Of a DNA stretch of 12,678 nucleotides, positions 1 to 5,617 are shown piece after piece. Position 1 is the first letter of the stretch, and each line of letters begins with the position of its first letter. The notes under the pieces were generated by a model. That model was given only the letters and a program-made list of their open reading frames with translations, did no database searches and was not told the origin of the DNA. Source of the stretch: an uncultured Collinsella sp. (GTDB taxonomy: Bacteria > Actinomycetota > Coriobacteriia > Coriobacteriales > Coriobacteriaceae); NCBI GenBank assembly GCA_902493915.1, contig CABUQY010000047.1, forward strand, positions 1-12,678, written 5' to 3'. Made by a program: the position numbers and the translations under genes.

Positions 1-87
1 GATGATGATGGACAGGCCCCAGTCGACCGCAAAGGTCTGGATGAGCTTGAGCAGCTCAAAAAGGATGTTAACGATCCAATCCCACAT
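1..87 (-). CDS. yidC: YidC/Oxa1-family membrane protein insertase, N-terminal fragment (runs off the window)
   Basis: Only the first 29 codons are present; the gene continues beyond base 1. The start is ATG at 87–85, preceded by a strong AGGAGG ribosome site (plus-strand complement at about 95–100). The peptide begins MWDWIVNILFELLKLIQ and turns into a hydrophobic stretch ending GLSIII. This fits the first membrane segment of the short Gram-positive type of YidC, which lacks the large periplasmic domain of proteobacteria. YidC inserts and folds membrane proteins, alone or with SecYEG. The identification rests mainly on position: it follows yidD by 29 bases in the conserved rpmH–rnpA–yidD–yidC order. 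The fragment is too short to show conserved catalytic features. Confidence 0.85.
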   Translation of the reverse strand, partial: MWDWIVNILFELLKLIQTFAVDWGLSIII

Positions 88-116
88 GTAAGTTTTCCTC
101 CGATAGCGAGTGCCCG

Positions 117-341
117 CTAAGGCACAGGGTCATAACCGCCGACGTGCAGGGGATTGCAGCGAGCGATGCGCCTCACGGCAAGCCAGCAGCCTCTCAAAAC
201 ACCGTACTTCTCAATCGCCTGGATAGCGTATTGCGAGCACGTTGGGTAATAAATGCAGGCGTCAGGCAATAAGGGCGAAATAACCTGTTGATATATGCGA
301 ATAGGAGCGATGGCAACACGCCGCAAGACGTGATTGCTCAT
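117..341 (-). CDS. yidD: YidD, membrane protein insertion efficiency factor
   Basis: This 74-residue protein matches the small YidD family (usually about 70–85 residues). Visible hallmarks are the amphipathic N-terminal helix (RRVAIAPIRIYQQVISPLL), the core CIYYPTCSQYAIQAIEKYG with Cys29 and Cys35, the RGCWLAVRRIARCNP stretch with Cys62, and the C-terminal GGYDPVP. YidD is a peripheral inner-membrane protein thought to aid YidC-dependent insertion. Its ATG (341–339) overlaps the rnpA stop in an ATGA arrangement, so translational coupling is likely. No separate promoter is evident. Confidence 0.95.
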   Translation of the reverse strand: MSNHVLRRVAIAPIRIYQQVISPLLPDACIYYPTCSQYAIQAIEKYGVLRGCWLAVRRIARCNPLHVGGYDPVP

Positions 342-676
342 CGCTCCTCCCCGGCAACGCCGGCGCGTTTCATAAGCGAACGCAACGCCTTGTCCATCTC
401 CTGCGGCGAGGAAACCCTCGTCTTGGGAGTTGCGAACAAGATGATGTCATAACCCGCAACGGGAAATCCGCAGCTGCGGGCGGCCTCGCGCATCACACGC
501 TTAGAACGGTTGCGCACGACCGCACAACCGAGCCGTTTAGCACCAACGAAGGCGACCCTTCCGGAGTCGCCTTCGCCAACCGATTCACATATGGTCATTC
601 GAATCAGAGGATGATTGAAACGACGCCCCTGACTGAACACATGCTCGAAATCTTGCCGAGACTTAATAGTCTTCAT
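338..676 (-). CDS. rnpA: Ribonuclease P protein component
   Basis: The 112-residue basic protein binds the RNase P RNA and helps trim tRNA 5' leaders. The family signature is clear: an N-terminal F..VF..G.R segment (residues 10–19), VGAKRLGCAVVRNRSKRVMREAAR at about 44–67 containing the RNR motif (Arg55-Asn56-Arg57), and the YDIILFATP strand near 76–84. Length is normal. The ATG at 676–674 lies 20 bases after the rpmH stop. No convincing Shine–Dalgarno sequence is visible in that gap, so initiation probably depends on ribosomes finishing rpmH. Its stop overlaps the yidD start by one base pair of codons (ATGA). Confidence 0.96.
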   Translation of the reverse strand: MKTIKSRQDFEHVFSQGRRFNHPLIRMTICESVGEGDSGRVAFVGAKRLGCAVVRNRSKRVMREAARSCGFPVAGYDIILFATPKTRVSSPQEMDKALRSLMKRAGVAGEER

Positions 677-696
677 GCGAGATGTGTGTATCGCTG

Positions 697-831
697 CTAG
701 ACAGTGAGACGCTTGCGGCCCTTGGCGCGACGACGGGCGAGCACGGCACGACCACCCTTAGTGGCCATACGGGCACGGAAGCCATGGGTCTTGGCACGCT
801 TACGCTTATTAGGCTGATACGTACGCTTCAT
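697..831 (-). CDS. rpmH: 50S ribosomal protein L34
   Basis: The 44-residue highly basic protein begins MKRTYQPNKRKRAKTHGF and ends RRRAKGRKRLTV, the textbook L34 pattern (KRTYQP, THGFRARM, GGRAVLARRRAKGRK). The start at 831–829 is chosen because MKRTYQP is the universal L34 N-terminus and a GGAGG site sits just upstream. An in-frame ATG 60 bases further out would add an unrelated 20-residue extension encoded by the leader. It is the first gene of the minus-strand rpmH–rnpA–yidD–yidC group and has its own promoter at 933–904. Confidence 0.97.
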   Translation of the reverse strand: MKRTYQPNKRKRAKTHGFRARMATKGGRAVLARRRAKGRKRLTV

Positions 832-859
832 CTTAAGTTCCTCCTGCTGCATTTCGAGT

Positions 860-877
860 GTCCGCGGGGACGCGGAC
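860..877 (-). promoter_or_regulatory. GC-rich hairpin in the rpmH leader
   Basis: A perfect 7-bp inverted repeat (GTCCGCG and CGCGGAC) surrounds a 4-base loop. It lies between the predicted rpmH transcription start (near 897) and the L34 ribosome site. No U-run follows, so it does not look like a terminator. It could stabilise the mRNA 5' end or control L34 synthesis; that role is inferred. Confidence 0.6.
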
Positions 878-903
878 GCAGATATAGACACGTGAGCTTG
901 AAG

Positions 904-933
904 ATTGTAGGGAAATCAATGTTCAAATGTCAA
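904..933 (-). promoter_or_regulatory. Promoter of the rpmH operon
   Basis: On the minus strand TTGACA (933–928) is followed by an 18-base spacer and TACAAT (909–904), a near-perfect housekeeping-sigma promoter. The predicted start is near 897, giving a leader of about 65 bases before the L34 ATG. Confidence 0.82.
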
Positions 934-1176
934 GAAATCAAAGGTAAAAGGTTGCAAAGAGTACACGGTTCCCCCATAAGCAGAATCGGTATTTGAGGCA
1001 GTGGGCAACTTTTCACGATATTTCATCGAGTTTTCAACAGGTCATGTTGGCAATGTTGAGAACTTTTCGTCCGATTTCCAAAGTTTTCAACAGGTTTTGA
1101 AAAGTTGTCGAAAGATGAGAAACATTGCACGGTGAGCTACTATTTGTTCGAAACCTTTTGAAAGATTGCGAGCGGC
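934..1176. other. Gene-free upstream part of a putative bipartite oriC with DnaA-box-like repeats
   Basis: No gene is evident between the rpmH promoter and the ATPase gene. The nonamer TTTTCAACA, two changes from the classical DnaA box TTATCCACA, occurs at 1031–1039 and 1084–1092, both followed by GG as in the extended box. A variant TTCTCAACA lies on the minus strand at 1054–1062. TTGTCGAAA is at 1105–1113. The octamer AACTTTTC is at 1007–1014 and 1061–1068, and inverted at 1099–1106. The same words recur in the dnaA–dnaN gap, supporting a bipartite origin like that of B. subtilis. They may also mediate DnaA autoregulation of the downstream operon. Function is inferred from repeat content and position. 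Confidence 0.65.
952..980 (+). promoter_or_regulatory. Weak candidate promoter for the ATPase–dnaA operon
   Basis: TTGCAA (952–957), a 17-base spacer and CATAAG (975–980) resemble a sigma-70-type promoter, four of six matches in each box. It would give a leader of about 190 bases containing the DnaA-box-like repeats, which suits autoregulation. No better plus-strand match was seen before 1177. Confidence 0.28.
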
Positions 1177-2529
1177 ATGTCTGACGACTTTTACACCATG
1201 GTCGATTCCGGAGATCCGGCACCCGACAACGAGCACATCACCGGCGTACGCGAAGAGCGCGACGAGGGCGAACAAGCCGCAGTAAAAGCGCCGGCAGCGA
1301 TGTATGCGGCGCGCATAGCGGTATACGACGACATGCTGTCGACCCCGCGCGTGATTGTCATCGAGCCGCAAGACGTCCGCACGTATCTGGAAGAGACGAC
1401 CAACACCGTCTACCAATGCATGAAGGAACAGGGCGGCCACATCTCGCTCATGGTCATCCGCGAGATTGTCGAAAACTTTATCCACGCCCACTTTGCAGAG
1501 CCCATCATCTCGATCCTGGACGGCGGAGACACGATTCGCTTTGCCGATCAGGGGCCGGGCATCGATGACAAGGAACGCGCCTTCGACTTTGGTGTAACCA
1601 GCGCAAACAGTAAGATGAAGCGGTATATCCGCGGAACTGGAGCGGGTTTTCCCATGGTGCAGGAGTACCTGGAAAATGCCGGAGGCGCCGTCTCCATCGA
1701 AGACAACATGGGCAACGGCACCGTGGTGACTGTGAGCCTGAACCCCAAGCGCGTACAGGAAATCGAGCGTGCCGGCGGGCGTGGCGCCGCCGTGCGCCCC
1801 GAGACCGAGCATCCCACATATCCCCTGCCGGGAGCTTTTGCGCAGCAGCCCATGGCAACGCAACAGATGCAGCGCCCCGTGGGACAGATGCAGCAGCCCG
1901 GAATGCTTCCTACACAACAGTCCCAGGCGGCATCGATGTCGATGCCGTCAAACGCGCCAGAGGCCATGCCGCTGGCGGATCAGGATGCAGCAGCAATGCA
2001 GCAGGCGACGGGGGCACCGGGCGGCCAGCAAATGGGCTATCAGCCGTACCAACAGGGATATCCATATCAGCAGATGCCGCCACTGGGGTATGGCCAGCAG
2101 TTCCCACAGCAGTACCAGCAGGGATATCAGCAGCCGTACCAGCAGATGCCGCAGCAGCAGTACAACCCCTGGGCCCAGCAGATGACCCCGCAGCCTTACC
2201 AACAGTGGCCTCAAAGTTTTCAACAGCAAATGCCGCCGATGCAGGGTTCTCAACAACCAGCAGCTCAAATGATGTATCCTAATGCAGCAAATCAGTATGC
2301 GCAGCCACAACCGGACGTGTTCGTAAGCGATCGCGGCAACGCCGCACTGGGCTATCTGGCACAAAATCAAGCGTGCGGTGCTACCGATCTGGCGAGGGCG
2401 TTTGGAAACTCGGCCCCCACTTGGTCACGCACACTCAATGACTTGGCGCAGGCCGGCTTGGTCATCAAGCATGGCCAGAAATACCATCTGACCGAACTCG
2501 GCGCCGCTCGCGTGCGAGCTCAGAGCTAA
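1177..2529 (+). CDS. GHKL-type ATP-binding protein with Q-rich linker and C-terminal winged-helix-like domain; function unknown
   Basis: The 450-residue protein has three parts. Residues about 45–190 form a GHKL (HATPase_c) nucleotide-binding fold: N box REIVENFIHAHF with Glu96 and Asn100, G1 box FADQGPGID with Asp124, G2 box RGTGAGFPMVQ (152–162) and G3 GNGT (179–182). Residues about 223–380 are low complexity, rich in Gln, Met, Pro, Tyr and Gly, with imperfect QPYQQGYPYQQMP-like repeats. Residues about 381–450 look like a winged-helix DNA-binding domain (GATDLARAFGNSAPTWSRTLNDL, then a wing-like KHGQKYHLT). No His-phosphorylation dimer segment or transmembrane segment is seen, so an ordinary sensor kinase is unlikely; the compact ATPase is closer to SpoIIAB/anti-sigma-type folds. 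ATG 1177 is the first in-frame start but has only a weak ribosome site (GAGCGG); an ATG at 1198 has none better. It ends 15 bases before dnaA and is probably co-transcribed with it. A role at the origin or in dnaA control is inferred from position only. Confidence 0.85.
   Translation: MSDDFYTMVDSGDPAPDNEHITGVREERDEGEQAAVKAPAAMYAARIAVYDDMLSTPRVIVIEPQDVRTYLEETTNTVYQCMKEQGGHISLMVIREIVENFIHAHFAEPIISILDGGDTIRFADQGPGIDDKERAFDFGVTSANSKMKRYIRGTGAGFPMVQEYLENAGGAVSIEDNMGNGTVVTVSLNPKRVQEIERAGGRGAAVRPETEHPTYPLPGAFAQQPMATQQMQRPVGQMQQPGMLPTQQSQAASMSMPSNAPEAMPLADQDAAAMQQATGAPGGQQMGYQPYQQGYPYQQMPPLGYGQQFPQQYQQGYQQPYQQMPQQQYNPWAQQMTPQPYQQWPQSFQQQMPPMQGSQQPAAQMMYPNAANQYAQPQPDVFVSDRGNAALGYLAQNQACGATDLARAFGNSAPTWSRTLNDLAQAGLVIKHGQKYHLTELGAARVRAQS
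2217..2255 (+). other. Two DnaA-box-like nonamers inside the ATPase gene
   Basis: TTTTCAACA (2217–2225) and TTCTCAACA (2247–2255) lie in the same orientation, 30 bases apart (about three helical turns), within the Q-rich coding segment. Both exact words also occur in the intergenic origin region. Gln codons nearby switch from the prevailing CAG to CAA where the words need it. Chance is possible because Gln-rich coding sequence favours CAACA. Confidence 0.4.
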
Positions 2530-2544
2530 AGAACGGGAGAGACA

Positions 2545-4266
2545 GTGGACGAGGAAGCAAGCATCATCCTGGGGGATGCCATCGCCTTTTGCCAGCGCGA
2601 CGGCCAAGATGCACGCCTCATCAACATGCTGGGGCAATCGCGCGCCATAAGCCTGACCGAAGATACGCTCACGATCGAGGCCCCCTCGCGCTTTGCCATC
2701 GCGCAGCTCAAAAAGCATCAGCCGACTATTGAGGCCTATCTGGAAGAAATCGCCTTTGCACCGATTGCGCTCGACATCGTGGCACCGCAAGGAGCCGTGG
2801 CGGAATCCGCTGCCGCGACGGCGCCTGCCGCGGCTCCCGCTGCCTCCCCGGCGGTGCCGGCCTCCGCAGGCGACGTGCCGACAATCGAGCACCAGCACAG
2901 CGATGTTTCCCGTGAAACCATGGCACCGTTGCCTACCGCTGCGGCGTCAACGAACGCACCCGTCACGCACATGCCTATCGCTCACGACGCAGCGGCGGGC
3001 GCGGATTCGGGCATTGCAATCAAGAACACGCTCTCGGCCGATGACTTTCGTCGCATGATGAACCAGATGAAGGGCGGAGCGCCGACTAAGTCCACGCAAG
3101 CTGCGACCCCCGCTTCACCCATGCCAGCACCGACCGTACCGGCCGAGCAGAATACGGATGGAGCCCCGCTCGCCGCGAACTCAAAATTTACCTTTGAGAA
3201 CTTTGTCTACGGCCCCGAGAACAGCCATGCCTATCGCTCGGCACTCAAGTTTGCCGCCCTCGCGGACGAGCGCGGCACGTGCACATCACTGTTCATCTAC
3301 GGCAAATCGGGCCTGGGCAAGACGCACCTACTGCTTGCCATCAAAAACGAGCTCGCCGAGAAGTCGCCCGAGATCAAGGTCAAGTATGCCAACTCCCAGG
3401 CATATCTGGACGACCTGATGACCGAGTTCGACCGCCAAAAGAAGAGCAACGCCCCTATCATGCAGGCATACCACGGCGTGGACGTGCTCATCATCGATGA
3501 CATCCAAAACATCATCGGCAAGCGCGCGAGCGTGGACTACTTTTTCCAGCTCATGGACGAGTTCATCCGCAACAACAAGAAGGTCGTCATCGCGGCAGAC
3601 CGCGCCCCCAAGGACCTGAGCATGGACGAGCGTCTGACCAGCCGCTTCAACGCCGGCATGCTCTGCCTGGTCGCAGAGCCCAGCTACGAGATGAAATACA
3701 AGATCTTGCAGCGCTATTACGAGAACACCATCGTCGCCGCTCCCGAGGCAGGCGACGACTCGCTGCTGGCGGCCTATGGGGGCGACGGCGGGCACCTGAC
3801 CGACGAGCACTTTAAACACATGGCCGAGGTCTCGGGCACCAACATCCGCGAGCTCGAGAGCTTTTGCGAGCGTTGCGCCGGCGAGGCGGGCGACCGCGAG
3901 CGCGAGGGCGGGGAGCTCACCTTTGACGATATCGACGCCATCGCCAGCCAGTACTTCGACACATCGGCCAAAAAGATCAACGTCCAGACGGTTCAGTCCG
4001 TCATCGAAGAGCAGTACGGCGTGACGCACGAGGAGCTCATCGGCCCGCGTCGCAACGCCAATATCGCCAAAGCACGCCATATTGCCATCTATCTGGCCAT
4101 CGAGATGTGCGAGATGACGACCACGGCGGTGGGCGCCGAATTTGGCAACCGCAACCACTCGACCGTCAGCACGAGTTACAAAAAGGTCCAGAAGATGATC
4201 CAGGAAGACCGCACCGTCACCGAAGACCTCAAGTCGCTGCGCGATAAAATTACACTGCGCTCGTAG
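2545..4266 (+). CDS. dnaA: Chromosomal replication initiator protein DnaA
   Basis: The 573-residue initiator binds oriC, oligomerises with ATP and melts the duplex. Domain I (about 1–85) is divergent. Domain II (about 86–210) is a long Ala/Pro-rich linker. Domain III is AAA+ with Walker A GKSGLGKTH (253–261), Walker B LIIDDIQ (315–321), sensor I AADRAPKDL (about 350–358), RLTSRF with the Arg-finger candidate Arg367, and sensor II near NIRELE. Domain IV (about 480–573) has the helix-turn-helix signature GNRNHSTVSTSYKKV, with Asn537-His538-Ser539-Thr540 replacing the usual Asp-His-Thr-Thr. The start is GTG 2545 with GGGAGA upstream, 15 bases after the preceding stop. The usual W after RF (RFEWG) is also replaced (RFNAG). 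The protein is clearly DnaA, longer than many because of the linker, and diverged at DNA-contact positions. The linker DNA contains a parS-like site at 2904–2919. Confidence 0.97.
   Translation: MDEEASIILGDAIAFCQRDGQDARLINMLGQSRAISLTEDTLTIEAPSRFAIAQLKKHQPTIEAYLEEIAFAPIALDIVAPQGAVAESAAATAPAAAPAASPAVPASAGDVPTIEHQHSDVSRETMAPLPTAAASTNAPVTHMPIAHDAAAGADSGIAIKNTLSADDFRRMMNQMKGGAPTKSTQAATPASPMPAPTVPAEQNTDGAPLAANSKFTFENFVYGPENSHAYRSALKFAALADERGTCTSLFIYGKSGLGKTHLLLAIKNELAEKSPEIKVKYANSQAYLDDLMTEFDRQKKSNAPIMQAYHGVDVLIIDDIQNIIGKRASVDYFFQLMDEFIRNNKKVVIAADRAPKDLSMDERLTSRFNAGMLCLVAEPSYEMKYKILQRYYENTIVAAPEAGDDSLLAAYGGDGGHLTDEHFKHMAEVSGTNIRELESFCERCAGEAGDREREGGELTFDDIDAIASQYFDTSAKKINVQTVQSVIEEQYGVTHEELIGPRRNANIAKARHIAIYLAIEMCEMTTTAVGAEFGNRNHSTVSTSYKKVQKMIQEDRTVTEDLKSLRDKITLRS
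2904..2919. promoter_or_regulatory. parS: parS-like centromere site within dnaA
   Basis: The 16-mer TGTTTCCCGTGAAACC matches the bacterial parS consensus TGTTTCACGTGAAACA at 14 of 16 positions, and the inner GTTTCACGTGAAAC at 13 of 14. It falls in the poorly conserved DnaA linker and is read in frame as V121-S-R-E-T125 after Asp120. parS sites bind ParB and cluster near oriC, so location and sequence agree. The central A-to-C change could reduce affinity. No parA/parB gene is in this window. Confidence 0.65.
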
Positions 4267-4274
4267 GGAAATAG

Positions 4275-4319
4275 AGACACCTGTTGAAAACTTGTCGAAA
4301 CCACGGGCATAAGGTGTCT
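4275..4319. repeat. 8-bp inverted repeat after dnaA
   Basis: AGACACCT (4275–4282) and AGGTGTCT (4312–4319) are exact inverted copies 29 bases apart, just after the dnaA stop. They enclose an inverted DnaA-box-like nonamer (4282–4290) and TTGTCGAAA (4292–4300). No T-run follows, so a standard terminator is unlikely. It may be part of origin architecture. Confidence 0.4.
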
Positions 4320-4457
4320 AAAACCCAACCCGCGGTGATGAAAAGTTTTGCGCAGGTTTTGAACGTGGAAAACCACCCCTGTTGCACACAGGTTGCTGTC
4401 GATTCTCTTTCTGGGTCTGACCTGCGTCTTTGGGAGTAATCAACAGTTTCGTCAGTG

Positions 4458-4504
4458 CTATTACTATTATTAAGATATTTATATCTATAGAAAGGTATTA
4501 AAAG
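4458..4504 (+). other. DnaA-trio array and A+T-rich unwinding element
   Basis: Five consecutive triplets CTA-TTA-CTA-TTA-TTA (4458–4472) read 3'-(G/A)AT-5' on the minus strand, the known DnaA-trio pattern. They begin 12 bases after the box-like word at 4437–4445 and run directly into A+T-rich sequence. Bases 4459–4504 are about 85% A+T in an otherwise GC-rich window. The palindrome AGATA-TTTA-TATCT sits at 4473–4486. This order (box, short spacer, trios, A+T-rich DNA) matches the B. subtilis basal unwinding system. The right end also carries the dnaN ribosome site. Confidence 0.72.
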
Positions 4505-5608
4505 ATGAAGTTCACCGTCAGCCAGAGCTCGCTTACACAAGCCATCGGCGTCGTTATGAAGGGTGTCGCTTCGGCATCCACCCTCCCCATCCTGTCGGGC
4601 GTGCTCGTTAAGGCCCAAGACGGCATCTTGGAATTCCAGACCTCTAACTACACCATCTCGATCCGTCATCGCATCGCGGCGCATGTCGAAGAAGAGGGCG
4701 AGATGGTTATTCCCTGTAAGATGCTCTCCAATATCACCAAGACCCTCCCCGATGCCCCGGTCACCTTTGAGCTGTCCGAGCGCCAGGTGCTGATTGGTTG
4801 CGAGAAGAGCTCTTTTAGGCTGAACACGCTCGATGCCAATGACTTCCCCGAGTTTCCGGCCTATGCCATCGAGAGTGCCGTGGAGCTGCCGACCGATGTC
4901 TTGTCCGAAATGGTCGGCCGCGTGTGGCGCGTCACCTCGACCGACAAGGCTCGCCCCATCCTGGGCGGCGTGCACATGAAGGTCGAGAACAACACCGTAC
5001 GCCTGGTAGCGACCGATTCCTTCCGCTTGGCCGTGTGCGATACGCAGGTCGAGACCTCGACCCTCGAGGGCTCCTTTGAGCTCAACGTTCCGGCTGACGC
5101 CTTTAACGACGCGCTGAACATCATGGCCAGCCAAGCGACCATCATGATCGGGGCTACCGACACCCAGGTTGTCTTTGAGGCCGGCAACACCACCTACGTG
5201 TCGCGCCGCATAGAGGGCGTGTATCCCAATTACAAGCAGCTCATCCCCGATTCGTGCGTGACGAGCGTCAAGATCGACGTCGCCGCCTTTAACGCCGCCC
5301 TTAAGCGTGTGGCCGTTATCGCGAGCGCCAACCCCGCCGTCAAGTTCGAGATCGATGTCGAGAACGGGCAGATGGGCCTGTCCTCCATTTCCAATGACCA
5401 GGACCTTGCGCAGGAGACGATCGATGTCGAGGCCGAGGGCGAGTCGGGTACCATCGCCTTCAACTACCATTACATCTTCGGCTGCCTCAATGCCCTGTCC
5501 AAGGAGAAGGAGATCACGCTGGAGCTCAAGAGCTACTCGCAGGCGGGCATCTTCAAGTCCTACGACAAGATCAACTACCTGTACCTGGTCATGCCGGTCC
5601 GCATCTAG
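4505..5608 (+). CDS. dnaN: DNA polymerase III subunit beta (sliding clamp)
   Basis: The 367-residue protein has the usual clamp length and three tandem clamp domains (roughly 1–120, 130–245, 250–367). Recognisable segments include the N-terminal MKFTVSQSSLTQAIGVVMKGV, ASTLPILSGVLVKA, a second-domain ARPILGGVHMKVENNTVRLVATDSFRLAV, the domain-linking YPNYKQLIP, and the C-terminal YLYLVMPVRI. The ring-shaped dimer tethers polymerase and binds partners through a hydrophobic pocket. ATG 4505 has AAAGG nine bases upstream, directly beside the unwinding element. The recF start follows nine bases after the stop, indicating co-transcription. Confidence 0.98.
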   Translation: MKFTVSQSSLTQAIGVVMKGVASASTLPILSGVLVKAQDGILEFQTSNYTISIRHRIAAHVEEEGEMVIPCKMLSNITKTLPDAPVTFELSERQVLIGCEKSSFRLNTLDANDFPEFPAYAIESAVELPTDVLSEMVGRVWRVTSTDKARPILGGVHMKVENNTVRLVATDSFRLAVCDTQVETSTLEGSFELNVPADAFNDALNIMASQATIMIGATDTQVVFEAGNTTYVSRRIEGVYPNYKQLIPDSCVTSVKIDVAAFNAALKRVAVIASANPAVKFEIDVENGQMGLSSISNDQDLAQETIDVEAEGESGTIAFNYHYIFGCLNALSKEKEITLELKSYSQAGIFKSYDKINYLYLVMPVRI

Positions 5609-5617
5609 CGCTGCGCC

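Larger units (their letters stand above)
4267..4504. other. oriC: Putative oriC core (dnaA–dnaN intergenic region)
   Basis: This 238-base gap has no gene. Box-like words include TGTTGAAAA (4282–4290, inverted TTTTCAACA with the extended GG), TGTTGCACA (4380–4388, inverted TGTGCAACA) and TAATCAACA (4437–4445). TTGTCGAAA (4292–4300), GAAAAGTT (4340–4347) and CAGGTTTTGA (4353–4362) repeat words from the 1007–1113 cluster. Small palindromes occur at 4365–4376 (GTGG-AAAA-CCAC) and 4378–4392. The right end holds a DnaA-trio-like array and A+T-rich stretch. Position between dnaA and dnaN is the usual origin site. Boxes differ from TTATCCACA, so consensus-based oriC searches may miss it. Confidence 0.75.

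Noticed and set aside
832..891. N-terminally extended L34 starting at 891
   Set aside because: The extra 20 residues are leader sequence with the hairpin and ribosome site; L34 universally starts MKRTYQP or similar.
682..996. Plus-strand open frame opposite rpmH
   Set aside because: It is complementary to L34 and its promoter, has no ribosome site and shows no family features.
2041..2165. CAG-rich repeats as a CRISPR or satellite array
   Set aside because: The repeats are imperfect, in frame and without regular spacers; they encode the Q-rich linker.
4275..4319. Inverted repeat as a dnaA terminator
   Set aside because: The loop is long (29 bases) and no T-run follows.
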